NCBI RefSeq assembly: GCF_009832745.1
Contig: NZ_VRMJ01000014.1
Span: 186,001-250,000, forward strand
DNA: 64,000 nucleotides
Source of the DNA: Polaribacter septentrionalilitoris
GTDB taxonomy: Bacteria; Bacteroidota; Bacteroidia; Flavobacteriales; Flavobacteriaceae
Direction of reading: 5' to 3'
Below are positions 60,367-64,000 of the stretch, piece by piece (the first letter of the stretch is position 1; the number at the start of each line of letters is the position of its first letter). The notes under the pieces were generated by a model. It was not told the DNA's origin. It did not search any database and saw only the letters and a list, made by a program, of their open reading frames with translations. The translations under genes were made by a program, and so were the position numbers.

Positions 60367-60933
60367 ATGGCAACAACTTCAGACATTAGAAACGGATTGT
60401 GTATTAGATACAATAACGATATTTATAAAATCATAGAATTTTTACATGTAAAACCAGGAAAAGGACCTGCTTTTGTAAGAACAAAATTAAAAAGTGTTAC
60501 TTCTGGTAAAGTAGTAGATAATACATTTCCATCAGGTAGAAAAATTGATGATGTTCGTGTAGAAACACATAAATTTCAATATTTATATAATGATGGTGAT
60601 ACCTATCATTTTATGAACGAGCAAGATTACACACAGATTCAATTACAAAAAAGTGCTTTAGACACTCCAGAATTGATGAAAGAAGGAGAGGTAGTAACTA
60701 TTATTATCAATTCTGAAGATAACATGCCGCTTTCTGTAGAAATGCCTCAAAGTGTAATTTTAGAAGTTACACATACAGAACCAGGTGTAAAAGGAAACAC
60801 AGCAACAAATGCAACTAAACCAGCAACTGTAGAAACTGGAGCATCTGTAAATGTACCTTTATTTATCAATGAAGGTGATAAAATCAAGATTGAAACCACT
60901 AAAGGGACTTATCAAGAACGCATAAAAGAATAA
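60367..60933 (+). CDS. efp: Elongation factor P
   Basis: A 188-residue EF-P of normal length with three beta-barrel domains. Lys32 in the tip loop (HVKPGKGPAFVRTKLK) is the modified residue that enters the peptidyl-transferase centre. It relieves stalling at consecutive prolines. No modification enzyme gene is in the window. It is followed 2 nt later by the second lpxD-like gene. Confidence 0.95.
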   Translation: MATTSDIRNGLCIRYNNDIYKIIEFLHVKPGKGPAFVRTKLKSVTSGKVVDNTFPSGRKIDDVRVETHKFQYLYNDGDTYHFMNEQDYTQIQLQKSALDTPELMKEGEVVTIIINSEDNMPLSVEMPQSVILEVTHTEPGVKGNTATNATKPATVETGASVNVPLFINEGDKIKIETTKGTYQERIKE

Positions 60934-60935
60934 AC

Positions 60936-61865
60936 TTGAAATTCAAATCACCTCAAACATTAAGTAGTATTGCAAACATTATTAAAGTTGATTTTGTTGG
61001 TGATAAAGATTTTGAAATTTTAGGGATTAATGAAATTCATGTTGTAGAAAAAGGTGACATTGTTTTTGTAGATCACCCAAAATATTATGACAAAGCACTA
61101 CATTCTGCAGCAACAACTATTTTAATCAACAAAGAAGTAGCTTGCCCTGATGGTAAATCATTATTAATTTCTGATGATCCTTTTCGAGATTTCAATAAAC
61201 TTACGCTTCATTTTAATCCATTTATTTCATCTAGAGTTAGTATTTCTAAGACTGCAACTATTGGAGAGAATACTGCTATACAACCTAATGTTTTTGTTGG
61301 AAATAATGTGAAAATTGGTAAAAACTGTCTCATTCACTCTAACGTTTCTATTTATGATAATACGGTTATTGGAGACAATGTAATAATACATGCAAACACC
61401 GTTTTAGGTGCGGATGCGTTTTATTATAAAAATAGACCAACAGGTTTCGATAAATTAATTTCTGGAGGTAGAGTGGTTTTAGAAGATAATGTAGACTTAG
61501 GGGCTTCATGTACTATTGATAAAGGTGTTACAGGAGATACCACTATTGGAGCAGGTACAAAAATTGACAATCAAGTACATGTTGGTCATGATACTATAAT
61601 TGGAAAAAAATGTTTGATAGCTTCACAAACTGGAATAGCAGGATGTGTTGTTATAGAAGATGAAGTTACACTTTGGGGACAAGTAGGAACTAATAGTGGA
61701 ATTACAATAGGAAAAGGAGCTGTAATTTTAGGCCAAACAGGAGTCACCAAATCTGTTCCAGGAGGCAAAACCTATTTTGGAACGCCTATATCAGAATCAA
61801 GAGAAAAATTAAAAGAAATTGCGGGAATTAGGCGTTTTTTAAAAGATCAAAACAAGAACCGTTAA
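60936..61865 (+). CDS. LpxD-like N-acyltransferase paralogue
   Basis: A 309-residue beta-helix acyltransferase beginning at TTG (TTG AAA TTC). An N-terminal LpxD-like domain (SSIANIIKVDFVGDKDFEIL) precedes hexapeptide repeats. The catalytic-type His is in KIDNQVHVGHDTIIG, but the C-terminal helix (REKLKEIAGIRRFLKDQNKN) is shorter than in the first LpxD. Two lpxD-type genes in this order are found in other Flavobacteria; the second may act on a different acyl chain or sugar. Confidence 0.85.
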   Translation: MKFKSPQTLSSIANIIKVDFVGDKDFEILGINEIHVVEKGDIVFVDHPKYYDKALHSAATTILINKEVACPDGKSLLISDDPFRDFNKLTLHFNPFISSRVSISKTATIGENTAIQPNVFVGNNVKIGKNCLIHSNVSIYDNTVIGDNVIIHANTVLGADAFYYKNRPTGFDKLISGGRVVLEDNVDLGASCTIDKGVTGDTTIGAGTKIDNQVHVGHDTIIGKKCLIASQTGIAGCVVIEDEVTLWGQVGTNSGITIGKGAVILGQTGVTKSVPGGKTYFGTPISESREKLKEIAGIRRFLKDQNKNR

Positions 61866-61938
61866 ATTTTTAACTTTTTATAAAGAAATCAAGTCATATA
61901 ATTGTCCTTTTTTCTTTTTTAAAAAGCAAACAATAAAC

Positions 61939-61946
61939 TATTTTTG
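61939..61946 (+). promoter_or_regulatory. -7 box of sucD
   Basis: TATTTTTG followed by CA matches TAnnTTTG, 26 nt before the ATG at 61973. No standard -33 element is visible. Confidence 0.5.
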
Positions 61947-61972
61947 CACAACAAAATTAAATATCATATCAA

Positions 61973-62845
61973 ATGAGTGTTTTAGTAAATAAGAATTCAA
62001 ATATTATTGTACAAGGATTTACAGGAAGTGAAGGAACGTTTCATGCGGGTCAAATGATTGATTATGGAACCAACGTTGTTGGTGGTGTTACTCCAGGTAA
62101 AGGAGGTCAAGAACACTTAGGGAAGCCTGTTTTTAATACAGTTGTTGAAGCTGTAGAAAAAGTAAGTGCAGACACTTCTATCATTTTTGTACCACCTGCT
62201 TTTGCAGCAGATGCAATTATGGAATCTGCAGATGCAGGAATCAAAGTTATTATCTGTATTACAGAAGGAATTCCTACTGCTGATATGGTAAAAGTAAAAG
62301 CATATATCGAAGATAAAGACTGTACTTTAGTTGGTCCAAATTGCCCAGGAGTTATTACTCCAGACGAAGCTAAGGTTGGTATTATGCCAGGTTTTATTTT
62401 CAAAAAAGGAAAAGTTGGTATTGTTTCTAAATCAGGAACATTAACTTATGAAGCTGCAGACCAAGTTGTAAAACAAGGTTTTGGAATTACTACAGCAATT
62501 GGTATTGGTGGTGATCCTATTATCGGAACAACAACAAAAGAAGCAGTTGAGTTATTAATGAATGATGATGATACTGAAGCTATTGTTATGATTGGTGAAA
62601 TAGGTGGTAACCTAGAAGCTGAAGCTGCACAATGGATTAAAGCAGATGGAAATAGAAAACCAGTTGTTGGTTTTATTGCAGGACAAACTGCTCCAGCTGG
62701 AAGAACTATGGGACATGCTGGTGCTATTGTTGGTGGTGCTGATGATACTGCTCAAGCTAAAATGAAAATTTTAGCAGAAAATGGTGTTCATGTTGTGAGT
62801 TCTCCTGCTAAAATTGGAGAAATGGTTGCTTCTGTTTTAAATTAA
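61973..62845 (+). CDS. sucD: Succinate-CoA ligase, alpha subunit
   Basis: A 290-residue alpha subunit of the citric-acid-cycle enzyme making ATP or GTP from succinyl-CoA. The CoA-binding Rossmann domain ([20 protein letters not shown]), [11 protein letters not shown] and the phospho-histidine His248 in [13 protein letters not shown] are present. The beta subunit (sucC) is not in the window. It has its own promoter and terminator. Confidence 0.95.
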   Translation: MSVLVNKNSNIIVQGFTGSEGTFHAGQMIDYGTNVVGGVTPGKGGQEHLGKPVFNTVVEAVEKVSADTSIIFVPPAFAADAIMESADAGIKVIICITEGIPTADMVKVKAYIEDKDCTLVGPNCPGVITPDEAKVGIMPGFIFKKGKVGIVSKSGTLTYEAADQVVKQGFGITTAIGIGGDPIIGTTTKEAVELLMNDDDTEAIVMIGEIGGNLEAEAAQWIKADGNRKPVVGFIAGQTAPAGRTMGHAGAIVGGADDTAQAKMKILAENGVHVVSSPAKIGEMVASVLN

Positions 62846-62892
62846 ACACAAATAATAAATTAAAGTTAAATTTTAACAATTTATATTGCTAG

Positions 62893-62926
62893 AATCCGTT
62901 GAATTAGTAAATTCAACGGATTTTTC
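62893..62926 (+). terminator. Terminator of sucD
   Basis: AATCCGTTGAATT (62893-62905), loop AGTA and AATTCAACGGATT (62910-62922) form a perfect 13-bp stem ending in T5. Confidence 0.88.
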
Positions 62927-62949
62927 ATTTCAACTCAAATCAATTAAAT

Positions 62950-64000
62950 ATGAAACAAATTAAATGGTTATTTCTTAGCGTGTTATTGGTAGCAACTATA
63001 GGTTGTAAAACTGATAATGACAAAAGTTACAAAGTAACTGAACAAAAAGATGCAAACGGTTTAACTTACGAAACCGTAGAAAATGATCCAACAGGTTTAC
63101 GTTTATATACCTTAGATAACGGACTCAAAGTGTATTTAAGTCAAAATTCTGATGAACCTAAAATACAAACTTATATTGCTGTTAGAGCAGGTTCTAATTA
63201 CGACCCTAAAGAATCTACTGGTTTAGCACATTATTTAGAACACATGGTATTTAAAGGTACTCACAAAATTGGTACTGTAAATTGGGAAAAAGAAAAAACC
63301 TATTTAGATAAAATATCGAGTTTATACGAACAGCATAGAGCAGAAACAGATCCACAAAAAAAATTAGCGATTTATAAAGAAATCGATAAGACTTCTTTAG
63401 AAGCGTCAAACTATTCTGTTGCAAATGAATATGATAAAATGACAGCTTCTTTAGGTGCTACAGGAACAAATGCTTACACTTGGTTTGAACAAACTGTGTA
63501 TACTAATAAAATACCAGCTAATGAATTAGACAAATGGGTAACTGTTGAAGCAGAACGTTTTAGCACGTTAGTTTTAAGACTTTTTCATACAGAATTAGAG
63601 GCGGTATTTGAAGAGTTTAACCGTGGACAAGATAATGACTTTAGAAAGCGTTACGCTGCCATGTTAGATGGTTTATTTCCAAATCATCCTTATGGGCAAC
63701 AAACAACAATTGGTACTGCAAATCATTTGAAAAACCCTTCTATGGTAGATATTCATAATTACTTTAACAAATATTATGTGCCAAATAATATGGCAGTAAT
63801 TTTGGTAGGTGATTTTGAGTTTGAACCAACAATTCAAAAAGTAAATAATGCTTTTGGTAAGTTTGAAAGAAAGGAATTAACCCATCCAACTTTACCAAAA
63901 GAAGAACCAATTACAGCTCCTGTTGTAAAAGAAGTTTTTGGACCAACATCAGAGTCTATTGCTATTGCATTTAGATCTGAAGGTGTAAATTCTGAAGAAG
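62950..64000 (+). CDS. M16 family metallopeptidase lipoprotein, 5' part
   Basis: The first 350 codons; the gene continues past the right edge. It has a lipoprotein signal peptide with lipobox ATIGC (Cys19). The inverted zinc motif HYLEH (94-98) and the distal acid in LEAVFEEFN are intact, so this is an active insulinase/pitrilysin-type N-terminal half. The segment between them (QHRAETDPQKKLAIYKEIDK) is an insert typical of the large Bacteroidota M16 proteins, which have four domains and about 900 residues. Likely role: periplasmic peptide degradation. Confidence 0.88.
   Translation, partial: MKQIKWLFLSVLLVATIGCKTDNDKSYKVTEQKDANGLTYETVENDPTGLRLYTLDNGLKVYLSQNSDEPKIQTYIAVRAGSNYDPKESTGLAHYLEHMVFKGTHKIGTVNWEKEKTYLDKISSLYEQHRAETDPQKKLAIYKEIDKTSLEASNYSVANEYDKMTASLGATGTNAYTWFEQTVYTNKIPANELDKWVTVEAERFSTLVLRLFHTELEAVFEEFNRGQDNDFRKRYAAMLDGLFPNHPYGQQTTIGTANHLKNPSMVDIHNYFNKYYVPNNMAVILVGDFEFEPTIQKVNNAFGKFERKELTHPTLPKEEPITAPVVKEVFGPTSESIAIAFRSEGVNSEE

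Noticed and set aside
1..64000. tRNA, rRNA, insertion sequence, prophage or replication origin
   Set aside because: No cloverleaf with a usable anticodon, transposase, integrase or phage gene, or dnaA-box cluster was recognised by eye. A tRNAscan or ISfinder search would settle small cases.

Overview
The window is AT-rich chromosomal DNA of a marine-type member of the Bacteroidota, most likely family Flavobacteriaceae (Polaribacter- or Tenacibaculum-like; the genus is an inference). The evidence is: TAnnTTTG-type -7 boxes in front of many genes and almost no Shine-Dalgarno sequences; the type IX secretion regulator PorX and a large protein with a T9SS sorting domain; a fused LpxC/FabZ; a SusC-style carboxypeptidase-regulatory domain on a TonB-dependent receptor; and ABC permease/M1 peptidase fusion. 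I found no tRNA, rRNA, CRISPR array, insertion sequence or prophage.

Layout. 1-1927: end of a tricorn-like protease, a MaoC hydratase, a small membrane protein, and a membrane protein/XRE regulator pair. 1975-7108: a minus-strand tetR-ABC-HlyD-TolC efflux operon with a palindromic operator beside its -7 box; the ABC ATPase has lost most of its catalytic motifs. 7241-10456: a cold-shock-domain gene with a structured leader, then a TonB-dependent receptor. 10478-19994: two divergent groups of transglutaminase, circularly permuted ATP-grasp and alpha-E genes, an amidoligase-type peptide/protein-modification cluster in which the ATP-grasp and alpha-E domains occur once fused and once split. 19998-24533: aroB, proline dehydrogenase with a tiny LETM1-like partner, and typA. 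24601-29158: a permease/M1 peptidase fusion with its ATPase. 29318-34874: a HAD hydrolase, a DCC thiol oxidoreductase, and a MacB-like ABC exporter with adaptor.

34937-43231: a Tat-exported SDR, a 49-codon remnant of the priA 3' end, a beta-barrel protein, an ECF sigma/membrane protein/barrel operon, alanine dehydrogenase, and rpsF-rpsR-rplI. 43303-47450: sirtuin, TrmH-family methyltransferase, YdeI-like protein, an alanine-dehydrogenase-like paralogue lacking two active-site residues, and tsaE. 47530-54003: an accessory block of hydrolase, LuxR regulator, a 1560-residue repeat surface protein with a T9SS signal, and a 54-residue Tat-like small protein. 54112-62845: porX, an HD hydrolase, then lipid A genes lpxD, lpxC/fabZ, lpxA with efp, a second lpxD and sucD. 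The window ends inside an M16 peptidase lipoprotein gene.

How it fits together. Much of the window concerns the cell envelope: lipid A acylation, two efflux assemblies, T9SS control (PorX) close to a T9SS cargo, and outer-membrane barrels. The best candidates for little-described biology are the duplicated transglutaminase/ATP-grasp/alpha-E cluster, one of whose transglutaminases ends in ten glutamines, and the accessory block next to porX with its secreted repeat protein and co-transcribed small exported peptide.
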